From contig CANQNF010000009.1 in assembly GCA_947625125.1 (NCBI GenBank), positions 16,108 to 80,107 of the forward strand: a DNA stretch of 64,000 nucleotides, in the 5' to 3' direction. The position numbers were made by a program, and so were the translations under genes. The notes under the pieces are model-generated. The model saw nothing but the letters and a program-made list of their open reading frames with translations, was not told the DNA's origin and did no database searches. Shown piece after piece: positions 26,140 to 36,218 of this stretch. The first letter of the stretch is position 1, and each line of letters begins with the position of its first letter. This DNA is from an uncultured Clostridia bacterium (GTDB lineage Bacteria > Bacillota > Clostridia > Oscillospirales > Ruminococcaceae).

Positions 26140-27411
26140 ATGAAAATAATGGTAATCGGCGGAGGCGGCCGAGAGCACGCCATCATAAAAAAGCTCCGCG
26201 AGAATAAGACTGTCGAGAAGATCTTCTGCCTGCCCGGAAACGGCGGCATAGCCCTGGACGCCGAGTGCGTGCCGATAGGCTCCACCGATATTCCGGCGAT
26301 AGTGGATTTTGCCGCAAAAACGGGCATAGACTACGCCGTCGTGGCTCAGGACGACCCGCTCATTTTGGGCTGCGTGGACGAGCTGAATAAAATCGGCGTG
26401 CCCTGCTTCGGGCCTGACAAAAAGGCCGCTATAATCGAGGGCTCAAAGGTTTTTTCCAAGAATTTCATGAAAAAATATAACATCCCGACCGCCGAATACG
26501 AGGTCTTTGAGGACGCAAAAAGCGCGCTTGAGTATGTAAAAGCATGCAAAATTCCGACCGTAGTCAAGGCCGACGGCCCGGCACTCGGCAAAGGCGCTTT
26601 GGTATGCATGACCCGGGACGAGGCGATAGAAGCCGTCAGGGAGATAATGGAGGATAAAAAATTCGGCGCAAGCGGCGATAAAATCGTGGTCGAGGAGTTC
26701 ATGACCGGGCCCGAGGTCTCGGTTTTGGCATTCACCGACGGCGAGACGGTGATTCCGATGGTGCCGTCTACAGACCACAAGCGCGCGCACGATGGAGACG
26801 AGGGCCTCAACACCGGCGGCATGGGCACTATAGCGCCGTCGCCCTATTACACAAAAGATGCCGAAAAAGCGGCGCTTGAAAAAATCATTTACCCGACGGT
26901 CAGGGCGATGAAAGCCGAGGGCAGGCCGTTCAAGGGATGCCTGTATTTCGGGCTGATGATAACCCCCGAGGGCCCGAAAGTAGTCGAGTACAACTGCCGG
27001 TTCGGCGACCCCGAGACCCAGGTAGTCCTGCCGCTGTTAAAATCCGATTTGCTTGACATCATGCTCGCCACGACAAACGGTAATTTAAAGGACGTGCCCG
27101 TCGAGTTTTCGGACGGCGCTGCATGCTGCGTGATTCTGGCCTCAAGCGGCTATCCCGAAAAATATGAAAAAGGATTTGAAATAACTATTCCCGACGAGCT
27201 TTCGGACAAGGTCTATGTCGCCGGTGCAAAAAAAGAAAACGGCAGGCTCGTGACAAGCGGCGGCCGGGTCCTTGGAGTCGTGGGCACGGGGCATGATCTT
27301 CCCGAAGCGGTAAAAACGGCGTATTCCTATGCCGAAAGGGTAAGCTTTGAAAACGCCTACTACCGTAAAGATATAGGTAAAAAAGCGCTCGAAGCGCTTA
27401 AGGAGGGCTGA
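26140..27411 (+). CDS. purD: Phosphoribosylamine-glycine ligase
   Basis: The 423-residue ATP-grasp enzyme couples phosphoribosylamine and glycine. It opens with MVIGGGGREHAIIKKL and shows the ATP-grasp segments VVKADGPALGKGALVC, NTGGMGTIAPSPYY and VVEYNCRFGDPETQVVLP. It begins after a 77-bp gap containing two hairpins and abuts purL by one base. Confidence 0.96.
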   Translation: MKIMVIGGGGREHAIIKKLRENKTVEKIFCLPGNGGIALDAECVPIGSTDIPAIVDFAAKTGIDYAVVAQDDPLILGCVDELNKIGVPCFGPDKKAAIIEGSKVFSKNFMKKYNIPTAEYEVFEDAKSALEYVKACKIPTVVKADGPALGKGALVCMTRDEAIEAVREIMEDKKFGASGDKIVVEEFMTGPEVSVLAFTDGETVIPMVPSTDHKRAHDGDEGLNTGGMGTIAPSPYYTKDAEKAALEKIIYPTVRAMKAEGRPFKGCLYFGLMITPEGPKVVEYNCRFGDPETQVVLPLLKSDLLDIMLATTNGNLKDVPVEFSDGAACCVILASSGYPEKYEKGFEITIPDELSDKVYVAGAKKENGRLVTSGGRVLGVVGTGHDLPEAVKTAYSYAERVSFENAYYRKDIGKKALEALKEG

Positions 27412-27412
27412 A

Positions 27413-30400
27413 ATGGTATACAGGATATATGTTGAAAAAAAGCCGGAGCTTGCGCATGAAGCGAGGGCGCTGCTCAGCGATCTTAAGAATCTTTTGGGCA
27501 TTAAAAACATCGAAAACGTAAGAATTTTAAACCGCTACGACTGCGAAAATATCTCGCGGGAGCTCTTTGACTACTCGGTCAAAAACGTCTTTTCGGAGCC
27601 CCAGCTCGACATCGTCTCCGAGGAATTTTCTTCGGGAGGAGCGGTGGTTTTCGCGGTGGAGTATCTGCCGGGGCAGTTTGACCAGCGGGCAGATTCCGCG
27701 GCGCAGTGCATCCAGATAATCTCACAGGGCGAGCGCCCGACCATTCGCTCGGCCAAGGTCTACTGCCTCCAGGGGAGCCTGACCGAGGACGAGATATCCG
27801 AAATCAAAAAATACGTCATTAACCCCGTCGAAGCAAGAGAGGCGTCCCTTTCAAAGCCGGAGACTTTAAAGGCCGAGTACGATATTCCGACCGAGGTAAA
27901 GACCCTCGACGGGTTCACAAGGCTCGACCGCCCCGGCCTTGAAAAATTCGTCGCGGACTATAACCTTGCCATGGACGCTGACGATATAGAATTCTGCCGG
28001 GAATACTTCCGTTCCGAACAGCGCGACCCGACCGTCACCGAGATAAGAATGATAGACACATACTGGTCGGACCACTGCCGCCACACGACGTTTCTTACCG
28101 TCATCGACAGCGCAAAGTTCGAGGACGAGCTGCTCCAAAAGGCCTACGACGAATATCTCGAGGTCAGGCACAGAATCGGCGACAAAAAGCCCATCTGCCT
28201 TATGGACCTTGCGACGGTCGCGGCAAAGTATCTCAAAAAGATAGGCAAGCTTCCGAAGCTCGACGAGTCGGAGGAGATAAACGCCTGCACCGTAAAAATC
28301 GAAATAGACGCCGACGGCAAAAAAGAGCCATGGCTTTTGCTGTTTAAAAACGAAACGCACAACCATCCCACCGAAATAGAGCCGTTCGGCGGAGCGGCGA
28401 CCTGCATAGGCGGCGCCATCAGAGACCCGCTTTCGGGGCGCGCTTACGTCTATGGTGCAATGAGAGTTACCGGCGCAGCCGACCCGACCGTTCCCGTTTC
28501 CGAGACCATCCCCGGGAAGCTCCCACAGAGAAAAATCGTAACGACGGCTGCCGCAGGCTATTCCTCCTACGGCAACCAGATAGGTCTTGCCACCGGCATC
28601 GTAGACGAGATCTATCACCCCGGATATGCTGCCAAGAGGATGGAGATAGGCGCGGTCATTGCGGCCGCCCCGCAGGAGAACGTCCGACGCGAAGTCCCCG
28701 AGCCGGGGGATATAGTCATTCTTCTCGGCGGCTCCACCGGCAGAGACGGCATAGGCGGAGCTACCGGCTCCTCAAAAGCGCATAACGCACACTCGGTAGA
28801 GACCTGCGGAGCCGAGGTTCAAAAGGGCAACGCTCCCGAGGAAAGAAAGCTTCAGAGGCTGTTCAGAAATCCCGAGGCGTCAAGGCTCATCAAGCGCTGC
28901 AACGACTTCGGAGCGGGCGGCGTTTCGGTAGCTATAGGAGAACTCGCCGACGGGCTGAGGATAAATCTAAACGCAGTGCCGAAAAAATATGACGGCCTCG
29001 ACGGGACCGAGCTTGCAATTTCCGAATCCCAGGAGAGGATGGCGGTAGTCGTCGCTCCCGAGGACGTAGAGCGCTTCTTGGAGCTTGCAAAGGAAGAGAA
29101 TTTGCAGGCCTGCGCCGTCGCCGAGGTGAGAAAAGAACCCCGGCTTGAAATGCTGTGGAACGGCAAAAAAATCGTCGACCTGTCAAGAGAATTCCTCAAT
29201 TCAAACGGCGCCGAGAAACATATCGATATAGCTCCCGCCGCTCCCGACGTGAAGCCGAGAGAGGTCAGCGGAGGATTTGCAAAAAACATGACCGCGATGG
29301 CGGGAGATTTAAATATATGTTCGAAGCGCGGGCTGTCCGAAAGATTTGACTCGACTATCGGCGCAGGCACGGTCTTAATGCCGTTCGGCGGCAAAAACCA
29401 GCTCACCCCTATTCAGGCGATGGTCCAGAAAATTTCCGTCGAAAAAGAGCACACCGACGACTGCTCGTTCATGTCGTGGGGCTACAACCCCTATCTTTCG
29501 GAGCAAAGCCCCTATCACGGCGCGTACTGCGCGGTCGTCGAATCCATCTCGAAGCTTATCGCCACCGGCGCCTCCTTTGAGGACGTATATCTTACATTCC
29601 AGGAGTATTTTGAGCATCCGAACCGCGACCCGAAGCGTTGGGGCAAGCCCTTGGCAGCGCTCTTAGGCGCTTTCAAGGCTCAGCTTGAACTCGGCGTGGG
29701 CTCGATAGGCGGCAAGGACTCGATGAGCGGAAGCTTCGAGGACTTGGACGTTCCTCCGACTCTTGTGAGCTTCGCCGTGACCACCGGCAAGACCTCCGAC
29801 GTTATCTCGCCGGAATTCAAGGAGCCATACCACAAGGTCATGTTCATCGAACCCGAATACGACGAGAACGGCCTGCCCGTGACGGAATCGCTTATCTCGA
29901 TTTATCATCGCATTACCCGCCTCATCCGCGAGGGCAAGATAATTTCTGCATATACACCGTGTATCGGCGGGATTGCCGAAGCGGTGCTCAAGATGTCGCT
30001 CGGAAATTCCATCGGGTTTAAATTCAACGAAACGCTGAGCATAGGCGAGCTGTTTGAGCTTAAGTGCGGGGCGTTTGTGGTAGAACTGTCCTGCGGAGCA
30101 TGCGGCAACTGCTTCGACAAGGAGGGCCTTATAGAAATCGGCGAGACCGTCCCCGAGCATGAAATATCGTTCGGCGGCGAGACTGTCGAGCTTTCAAAAA
30201 TACTCAAAGTCTACGAGGACAAGCTCGAGGGCGTTTACAGCTGCAACATAAAACAGGGCGGCACCGTCCTTAAAGATATTGCATATGATTCAAGAAACAC
30301 CGCCTCGCCCGCTATAAAGACCGCTTCTCCAAAGGTCCTTATTCCGGCATTCCCGGGCACTAACTGCGAATATGACAGCGCCAAGGCCATGCGCGACGCC

Positions 30401-31123
30401 GGCGCCGACCCGGAAATTTTAGTCATCAACAACCTCACCTCAAAGGGCATTTCGGACAGCGTTGAGCGCTTTGCCGAAAAGCTTAAGACCGCCCAGATGG
30501 TATTCATTCCCGGCGGGTTCTCGGGAGGCGACGAACCCGACGGTTCAGCGAAGTTTATCTGCGCGTTCTTCAGAAACGCTAAAATTCGCGACGGCGTTAT
30601 GGAACTGCTCAAAAACCGCGACGGGTTGATGTGCGGGATCTGCAACGGATTCCAGGCGCTTATAAAGCTCGGCCTCGTGCCGTTCGGGGAGATTCTTGAA
30701 TCCGACCCCGATTTCCCGACGCTGACCTATAACACCATCTCCCGCCACCAGTCGAGGATAGTGCGCACAAAAATCGTCTCGAACAAATCCCCGTGGCTCA
30801 AAAACGTCGAGCTCGGAGATATAATAAACGTGCCGATTTCTCACGGCGAGGGCCGCTTCCTCTGCTCGGACGAACTGCTCGAAACGCTCATCAAAAACGG
30901 ACAGATCGCCACCCAGTACGTCGACCTCGACGGAAACCCGACCTCGGATATCCGCTTTAACCCCAACGACTCGGTCTGCGCGGTCGAGGGCATAACCTCC
31001 CCCGACGGCAGGGTCTTCGGAAAGATGGGACATTCCGAAAGATACGCTCCCGACCTTTACAAGAACGTCCCCGGGAACTACGATATAGGCATGTTTAAGT
31101 CTGCTGTGGAATACTTTAAGTGA
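27413..31123 (+). CDS. purL: Phosphoribosylformylglycinamidine synthase, large fused form
   Basis: At 1236 residues this is the fused form carrying synthetase and glutaminase in one chain. The N-terminal PurS-like part (1-170) leads to the synthetase with TYWSDHCRHTTF, the FKNETHNHPTEIEPFGGAATCIGG motif and two AIRS-type halves. The C-terminal glutaminase (about 970-1236) has FIPGGFSGGDEPDG, the nucleophile Cys in MCGICNGFQAL and the ISHGEGRF catalytic His. It thus needs no separate purS or purQ. It ends the operon. Confidence 0.95.
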   Translation: MVYRIYVEKKPELAHEARALLSDLKNLLGIKNIENVRILNRYDCENISRELFDYSVKNVFSEPQLDIVSEEFSSGGAVVFAVEYLPGQFDQRADSAAQCIQIISQGERPTIRSAKVYCLQGSLTEDEISEIKKYVINPVEAREASLSKPETLKAEYDIPTEVKTLDGFTRLDRPGLEKFVADYNLAMDADDIEFCREYFRSEQRDPTVTEIRMIDTYWSDHCRHTTFLTVIDSAKFEDELLQKAYDEYLEVRHRIGDKKPICLMDLATVAAKYLKKIGKLPKLDESEEINACTVKIEIDADGKKEPWLLLFKNETHNHPTEIEPFGGAATCIGGAIRDPLSGRAYVYGAMRVTGAADPTVPVSETIPGKLPQRKIVTTAAAGYSSYGNQIGLATGIVDEIYHPGYAAKRMEIGAVIAAAPQENVRREVPEPGDIVILLGGSTGRDGIGGATGSSKAHNAHSVETCGAEVQKGNAPEERKLQRLFRNPEASRLIKRCNDFGAGGVSVAIGELADGLRINLNAVPKKYDGLDGTELAISESQERMAVVVAPEDVERFLELAKEENLQACAVAEVRKEPRLEMLWNGKKIVDLSREFLNSNGAEKHIDIAPAAPDVKPREVSGGFAKNMTAMAGDLNICSKRGLSERFDSTIGAGTVLMPFGGKNQLTPIQAMVQKISVEKEHTDDCSFMSWGYNPYLSEQSPYHGAYCAVVESISKLIATGASFEDVYLTFQEYFEHPNRDPKRWGKPLAALLGAFKAQLELGVGSIGGKDSMSGSFEDLDVPPTLVSFAVTTGKTSDVISPEFKEPYHKVMFIEPEYDENGLPVTESLISIYHRITRLIREGKIISAYTPCIGGIAEAVLKMSLGNSIGFKFNETLSIGELFELKCGAFVVELSCGACGNCFDKEGLIEIGETVPEHEISFGGETVELSKILKVYEDKLEGVYSCNIKQGGTVLKDIAYDSRNTASPAIKTASPKVLIPAFPGTNCEYDSAKAMRDAGADPEILVINNLTSKGISDSVERFAEKLKTAQMVFIPGGFSGGDEPDGSAKFICAFFRNAKIRDGVMELLKNRDGLMCGICNGFQALIKLGLVPFGEILESDPDFPTLTYNTISRHQSRIVRTKIVSNKSPWLKNVELGDIINVPISHGEGRFLCSDELLETLIKNGQIATQYVDLDGNPTSDIRFNPNDSVCAVEGITSPDGRVFGKMGHSERYAPDLYKNVPGNYDIGMFKSAVEYFK

Positions 31124-31127
31124 CAGC

Positions 31128-31257
31128 GCACTGCGGTCGCCTTGGGCGCCCCCTCCCCCGGCCTGCATAAAGCAGGCCGGGGCCCCGCCGGCGAAGCCGG
31201 CGGGGAGGCCGTGCGAAGCACGGCCGAGGGGGCGGCCAAACCGGCGGCCCGCAGTGC
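31128..31257. repeat. Compact multi-branched hairpin element downstream of purL
   Basis: The outer stem gcactgcgg (31128-31136) pairs with ccgcagtgc (31249-31257); a second stem cgccccctc (31147-31155) pairs with gagggggcg (31226-31234). Inside are three perfect adjacent hairpins: 31156-31182 (11-bp arms), 31183-31205 (10-bp arms, gaa loop) and 31207-31225 (8-bp arms, gaa loop). It may terminate the purine operon but has no T-run. The rest of the gap 31258-31387 shows nothing else. Confidence 0.85.
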
Positions 31258-31387
31258 TCCCCGAGAAAGCGCGCGCCATAAAAGCGCAGTTTTCGGGACC
31301 ATGCATATTAAAATCCGTCAATAATGCCTTAGCGCCGCTTTTTGCTCGGCATGGGATTGTGTATATCTACAAAATTTTTCTATATGC

Positions 31388-31416
31388 TTGACTTTAGCGG
31401 ATTATCATGATAAAAT
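31388..31416 (+). promoter_or_regulatory. Promoter of the his operon
   Basis: TTGACT (31388-31393), 17-bp spacer, TAAAAT (31411-31416). Confidence 0.7.
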
Positions 31417-31421
31417 ATCTC

Positions 31422-31475
31422 GCGTAAGAAGCCTTCGGACGCCCGATAATAGGGCTTTTACGCTTTAAATTTTTA
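31422..31475 (+). terminator. Leader hairpin / possible attenuator before hisZ
   Basis: gcgtaagaagcc (31422-31433) pairs with gggcttttacgc (31452-31463) with one bulge, followed by tttaaattttt. It occupies almost the whole short leader. The leader is about 90 nt, too short for a T-box, and no run of His codons was seen. Confidence 0.5.
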
Positions 31476-31512
31476 AATTGCGAAACAAGGATCTGAAAGC
31501 AGGTTAATCAAT

Positions 31513-32601
31513 TTGGAACTCAACGCAGCAGGCGGATACAACCAAAGACTGCGCTCTTTGTTCGAGCGCTGCGGATACCGCCGTTACAAAATGTCAAAAT
31601 TCGAGGAGTACGACCTCTACGCATCAAACCGAAGCTTCCTGCCGTCGACAAAGGTGCTCACCTTTACCGACACCGACGGCAAGCTTTTGGCGCTCAAGCC
31701 GGACGTCACCCTCTCAATAATCAGGAGCTTCCGCGGGGACGGGCTTGAGAAGCTCTACTATCACGAAAACGTCTACCGTGAATCGGAGGTCGGTTTTCGG
31801 GAGATTGAGCAGGCCGGGCTTGAGTGCATAGGCGCCGTCGACGAATACTGCGTATGCGAAGTCCTGAGCCTTGCGGCTAAAAGCCTCGGCGAGCTAAACC
31901 GCCCTGCCGAGCTCGACGTTTCGCACCTCGGCATTCTTCGCGAGCTTTTAAAAAACAGCGGTATCGACGAGCCGTCGATAAAAACTGCGGTCCTGCTTTT
32001 CGGGGAGAAAAATTCCGACGGCTTACAGGAATTTCTGAAAAGATCCGGCGCTTCCGAAGACTGCGCAGAAGCTGCCGTGAAGCTTTCAAAGCTCGACTGC
32101 ACGGCCTCCGACGCACCTAAAGCCCTCGGCGAGATTTTAAGCGGCCTTGTTTCATGGGAACGGCTCCAGCTCTTCTGCGACACCTGCGAATTTTTGGGCA
32201 GAGAGTTCCCGAACACCGTAAGAGTCGACTTTTCCACCGTCGGCGACCTCGACTACTACTCGGGAATTATTTTCCGGGGATACGTCGAGGGCGTTCCGCA
32301 GAGCGTGTTGAGCGGCGGACAGTATGACGAGCTTGCGGCAAGACTGAGAAAAAATGCCAGAGCCATAGGCTTCGCAGTATACCTCGACCTCTTAAAGCCC
32401 CTGTTCATCGAGGCTCAGGAGTACGACAGCGACGCTCTGCTCATATATTCAGACGACCTTGACCCGGACGAGATACACCGATGCGCCGAAGAATTAAGGT
32501 CATCGGGAAAGAGCGTGCTGGTGATGAAAAACGAACCCGAAAACCTTAAATTCAAAGAGGTCTACCTCGCCAAAAAGGGAGGTGCGAAGCGTGTCGGATA
32601 A
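31513..32601 (+). CDS. hisZ: ATP phosphoribosyltransferase regulatory subunit
   Basis: This 362-residue HisRS-like protein lacks the anticodon-binding domain and partners short-form HisG. It shows FTDTDGKLLALKPDVTLSI (class II motif 2 region), ESEVGFREIEQAGLECIG and the histidine-binding region DLDYYSGIIFRGY followed by SGGQYDELAARL. The start is a TTG with agcagg upstream. It overlaps hisG by 11 bp. Confidence 0.92.
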   Translation: MELNAAGGYNQRLRSLFERCGYRRYKMSKFEEYDLYASNRSFLPSTKVLTFTDTDGKLLALKPDVTLSIIRSFRGDGLEKLYYHENVYRESEVGFREIEQAGLECIGAVDEYCVCEVLSLAAKSLGELNRPAELDVSHLGILRELLKNSGIDEPSIKTAVLLFGEKNSDGLQEFLKRSGASEDCAEAAVKLSKLDCTASDAPKALGEILSGLVSWERLQLFCDTCEFLGREFPNTVRVDFSTVGDLDYYSGIIFRGYVEGVPQSVLSGGQYDELAARLRKNARAIGFAVYLDLLKPLFIEAQEYDSDALLIYSDDLDPDEIHRCAEELRSSGKSVLVMKNEPENLKFKEVYLAKKGGAKRVG

Positions 32602-33235
32602 AACCGTAAACGTGGCATTGCCGAAAGGCAGGCTCGGTGACAAGGTCTACGAGATGTTCAAGGCTGCCGGATACCCCTGCGAGGCGCTTGAAAACCCCGG
32701 CAGAAAGCTGACCTTTGAAAATCCCGACGTGGGAATAAAATACTTCTGGGTCAAGCCCTCCGACGTGGCAATATATGTCGAAAAGGGCGCGGCCGATATA
32801 GGAGTCGCGGGCAAGGATATCCTTAAGGAATACTCGCCCGACGTGTACGAGCTTTTGGACGTGGGCCTCGGAAAATGCAGGATGTGCGTGGCCGCCCCCT
32901 CGGATTTCAGGGACGACTACCGAAAAACTCTTCGCGTGGCGACTAAATTTCCGCATGTCGCAAAGGAGCATTACTCCCGAATCGGCCGCGATATCGAGAT
33001 AATAAAGCTCAACGGTTCGATAGAGCTCGCGCCCATTTTGGGGCTCTCCGACGTGATAGTCGATATAGTTGAGACGGGCGCGACGCTCAGGCAAAACGGC
33101 CTTATCGTCTTTGACGCGCTTTTTGACATCAGCGCCCGCCTTATCGCAAATAAATCCGGCTACCGATTCAAGAGCCGCAGGATAGATATGATAAAAGAAA
33201 ATCTTCAGAAAGTCAAGGAGAATTGCGATGATTAA
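32591..33235 (+). CDS. hisG: ATP phosphoribosyltransferase, short form
   Basis: The product of about 214 residues catalyses the first step of histidine synthesis. It begins VNVALPKGRLGDKV and contains the VAGKDILKEY segment and the PRPP-binding VDIVETGATLRQNGL. The C-terminal regulatory domain of long HisG is absent, matching the presence of hisZ. I prefer the GTG at 32591, 7 bp after a gggaggt site, over the in-frame GTG at 32582, which lies within that site. Confidence 0.94.
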   Translation: MSDKTVNVALPKGRLGDKVYEMFKAAGYPCEALENPGRKLTFENPDVGIKYFWVKPSDVAIYVEKGAADIGVAGKDILKEYSPDVYELLDVGLGKCRMCVAAPSDFRDDYRKTLRVATKFPHVAKEHYSRIGRDIEIIKLNGSIELAPILGLSDVIVDIVETGATLRQNGLIVFDALFDISARLIANKSGYRFKSRRIDMIKENLQKVKENCDD

Positions 33236-34502
33236 AATACTTAAAACCGGCGAGGTCGCGCCGTCCGAATTATTCGACAGAACGACCAGCACTTCCGACG
33301 TAAGCTCCGTCGTCAGCCGAATCATCGACACCGTCAGAGAACGCGGTGATTCGGCGCTTTTGGAGCTCACCGAAAAGCTCGACGGCGTGGTCATTCACGA
33401 CGTGCGGGTCAGCGAGGACGAAATTAACGACGCGCTGATGGAGGTCGACCCGGAATTCCTGTCGGTCCTTTACGAGGCCGCCGACAACATCAGGGCGTTC
33501 CACAAAAACCAGCTCCGTCCGGGCTTCATCATGTCCGAAAAGCCGGGCGTTATCATGGGTCAGCGCGTTCTGCCGATCGAAAAGGTCGGGCTCTACATTC
33601 CCGGCGGCACGGCTCCCCTGCCGTCCACGGTCCTGATGAGCGCCATCCCTGCAAAGCTTGCGGGATGCTCCGAGATAGTCATGACCACCCCGGTCCAGAA
33701 AAACGGAAAAATTCTTCCCGAGATGCTCGCTGCCGCCAAAATCGCGGGCGTTACCAAGATTTTTAAGGCAGGCGGAGCACAGGCCATCGCGGCCCTCGCC
33801 TACGGCACCGAGAGCGTTCCCAAGGTCGATAAAATCGTCGGCCCGGGCAACCAGTACGTCGCGGAAGCCAAGCGCCAGGTCTTTGGGACCGTCGCCATCG
33901 ACATGATAGCCGGGCCGAGCGAGATACTGATAATTGCCGACAAGACCGCGAATCCGGTCTATCTTGCGGCGGACCTGCTGTCCCAGGCCGAGCATGACAA
34001 GCTCGCGACGGCAGTCCTGATAACCGACAGCCGCGAGATCGCCGAGAAAACTGCCAAAGAGCTTGATTCGCAGCTTGAAAAGCTCTCAAGAAAGGAAATC
34101 GCGGCCGCGTCCATCGAGAGAAACGGCAAAATCATCATCGCCGACGACCTGTCCGAAGCTGTAAAAATCTCGAACGAAATCGCGCCCGAGCACCTTGAAC
34201 TTTGCGTTGAGAAGCCGTTTGACATGATGACCGAAATCAAAAACGCCGGGTCGATTTTCCTCGGCAGCTATGCGCCCGAGCCACTTGGCGACTACTTCTC
34301 CGGGGCCAACCACACGCTCCCGACCAGCGGCACCGCAAGATTTTCAAGCCCCCTTTCGGTGGATGATTTTGTCAAGAAATCCCAGTTCACCTACATGACC
34401 GAGGACGCGTTCTCAGAGGTCGCGGGCAAGGTCGCGGCGTTTGCCGAAAAGGAAAGCCTCACGGCGCATGCCCAAAGCGCGCTTAAGAGAATTGATAAAT
34501 AA
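33228..34502 (+). CDS. hisD: Histidinol dehydrogenase
   Basis: The 424-residue zinc enzyme oxidises histidinol to histidine. Motifs include VGLYIPGGTAPLPSTVLM, KIVGPGNQYVAEAKRQVFG, IDMIAGPSEILIIAD, the AEHDKLATAVLIT segment and ANHTLPTSGTARFSSPLSV near the C-terminus with catalytic His. It overlaps the end of hisG by 8 bp. Confidence 0.96.
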   Translation: MIKILKTGEVAPSELFDRTTSTSDVSSVVSRIIDTVRERGDSALLELTEKLDGVVIHDVRVSEDEINDALMEVDPEFLSVLYEAADNIRAFHKNQLRPGFIMSEKPGVIMGQRVLPIEKVGLYIPGGTAPLPSTVLMSAIPAKLAGCSEIVMTTPVQKNGKILPEMLAAAKIAGVTKIFKAGGAQAIAALAYGTESVPKVDKIVGPGNQYVAEAKRQVFGTVAIDMIAGPSEILIIADKTANPVYLAADLLSQAEHDKLATAVLITDSREIAEKTAKELDSQLEKLSRKEIAAASIERNGKIIIADDLSEAVKISNEIAPEHLELCVEKPFDMMTEIKNAGSIFLGSYAPEPLGDYFSGANHTLPTSGTARFSSPLSVDDFVKKSQFTYMTEDAFSEVAGKVAAFAEKESLTAHAQSALKRIDK

Positions 34503-34564
34503 GTCAAATAACATTGCGGCAAAGCGCCTCAAATAGGCGTTTTCCGAGCACACAGGTGATAAAA

Positions 34565-35626
34565 TTGTCGAAATTTATTTGCCCCGCCGTTAAGGAGCTC
34601 GCGCCCTACACGCCCGGCGAGCAGCCGACCGGCCGGAAATTTATCAAGCTAAACACCAACGAAAACCCGTTTCCGCCGTCGCCGAAAGCCGTCAGGCTCG
34701 CCTGCGAGGAGATCGCGCGCGCGAATCTCTACCCGGCGCTCGACGGGGGCGAGCTGAGGGGGAAAATCGCCGATTTATACGGGTTTGAGCGCCCTTGGGT
34801 CGCCGTCACGAATAGCTCCGACGAGGCCCTGAACTTCATTTTTAAGGCGTTTTGCCGGGGCCGGGAGGCCGTTTTTGCGGACATTACCTACGGCTTCTAC
34901 AGCGTTTTTGCGGGCCTGAACGGCGTGAAATTTACAGAAATTCCCTTAAAATCCGACTTCACACTCGACCCGAACGACTACATTGGAATCGGCAAAAACA
35001 TCTTCATCGCGAACCCGAACGCTCCGACAGGACTTGAGATTTCGCTTGATGATATTGGTAACATTGCACAGTCTAACCCCGAAAATATTGTTGTAATTGA
35101 CGAAGCATATGTTGATTTCGGCGGAGAGTCTGCGCTGAAAATTCTGAGAAAACATCAAAATTTAATTGTCGTCAGGACATTCTCAAAATCTCGCTCCTTG
35201 GCAGGCGCAAGGCTCGGCTACGTCTTTGCTGACCCCGAAATTATTGATGATTTATACAGGGTCATCTACTCGACGAATCCCTATAATATTTCACGGGCGA
35301 GCATGGCTGCCGGAATAGGCGCCATCGAGGACGAGGAGTACACTCAAAAGAACTGCGAGGCCATAAAAGCAGTGCGGGAGAAAACTTATGAAAAGCTTGT
35401 AAACCTCGGATTTAAGGCGCTTAAGAGCTCCGCAAACTTCATTTTTGCTAAGCCTCCCAAAATGGGCGGCAGGGAGTTTTACGAGGCTCTGAGGGAAAGA
35501 GACATCCTCATCCGGCACTTTGATTCACCGAGAATTTCCGACTATGTGAGGATAACCATAGGGCGCGAGGATGAGATGGATGAATTGATAAATACTACTG
35601 AGAAAATTTTATCTGAAAGACGGTGA
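34565..35626 (+). CDS. hisC: Histidinol-phosphate aminotransferase
   Basis: This class I/II PLP aminotransferase of about 353 residues shows LNTNENPFPPSPKAV, NPNAPTGLEI, VVIDEAYVDF and the PLP-Lys segment RTFSKSRSLAGARLGY. The frame extends back to 34514, but a TTG at 34565 (reading SKFICPAVKEL) lies about 7 bp after aggtg and matches the usual HisC N-terminus. It forms histidinol phosphate. The gap after hisD is about 60 bp. Confidence 0.93.
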   Translation: MSKFICPAVKELAPYTPGEQPTGRKFIKLNTNENPFPPSPKAVRLACEEIARANLYPALDGGELRGKIADLYGFERPWVAVTNSSDEALNFIFKAFCRGREAVFADITYGFYSVFAGLNGVKFTEIPLKSDFTLDPNDYIGIGKNIFIANPNAPTGLEISLDDIGNIAQSNPENIVVIDEAYVDFGGESALKILRKHQNLIVVRTFSKSRSLAGARLGYVFADPEIIDDLYRVIYSTNPYNISRASMAAGIGAIEDEEYTQKNCEAIKAVREKTYEKLVNLGFKALKSSANFIFAKPPKMGGREFYEALRERDILIRHFDSPRISDYVRITIGREDEMDELINTTEKILSERR

Positions 35627-35630
35627 AAAT

Positions 35631-36218
35631 ATGAGAGAAGCAGTCGTGAAAAGAAAAACCGCCGAGACAGATATCTCATTATATATCAATCTTGACGGAA
35701 ACGGCGACAGCGAGACAGACACCGGCGTGGGGTTTCTGAACCACATGCTCACGCTTTTAGCGAGGCACTCGGGCTTCGACCTTAAGGTCAGCTGCCACGG
35801 CGACACCGACGTCGACGACCACCACTCCGTCGAGGACATCGGAATCGCCCTTGGCAAGGCGTTTTGCGAGGCTTTGGGCGAAAAAAAGGGCGTCAGGCGC
35901 TACGGCAGTGCGCTCATCCCGATGGACGAGGCGCTCATCGAGACGGCGGTCGACCTCTCAGGGCGCTCGCACTTAAACCTCGCCCTCGACATCCCGAGCC
36001 AAAAAATCGGGAATTTTGACGCCGAGCTTGTGAAAGAATTTTTCTTAGCGTTTGTTAAAAACGCAGAAATTTCTCTGCATATTATTCAAAGATTTGGTGA
36101 AAATTCACATCATATCGTCGAGGGAGCATTTAAATCCGTCGCAAGGGCGCTTCGCGTGGCCGTCGAAACCGACCCGCGATTCGCCGACAAAATTCCGTCC
36201 ACAAAGGGGATGCTCTGA
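35631..36218 (+). CDS. hisB: Imidazoleglycerol-phosphate dehydratase
   Basis: The 195-residue enzyme has the metal-binding GVGFLNHMLTLLARH, DTDVDDHHSVEDIGIALG and later SGRSHLN, GENSHHIVEGAFK. Only the dehydratase is present; the phosphatase function is supplied by the PHP protein at the end of the operon. Its final base is the first base of hisH. Confidence 0.96.
   Translation: MREAVVKRKTAETDISLYINLDGNGDSETDTGVGFLNHMLTLLARHSGFDLKVSCHGDTDVDDHHSVEDIGIALGKAFCEALGEKKGVRRYGSALIPMDEALIETAVDLSGRSHLNLALDIPSQKIGNFDAELVKEFFLAFVKNAEISLHIIQRFGENSHHIVEGAFKSVARALRVAVETDPRFADKIPSTKGML

Noticed and set aside
31078..31324. Open frames across the multi-branched element after purL
   Set aside because: They read through perfect palindromes and give low-complexity Ala/Gly/Pro peptides.
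31417..31512. T-box riboswitch before the his operon
   Set aside because: The leader is about 90 nt and lacks the conserved T-box sequence and the long specifier stem.
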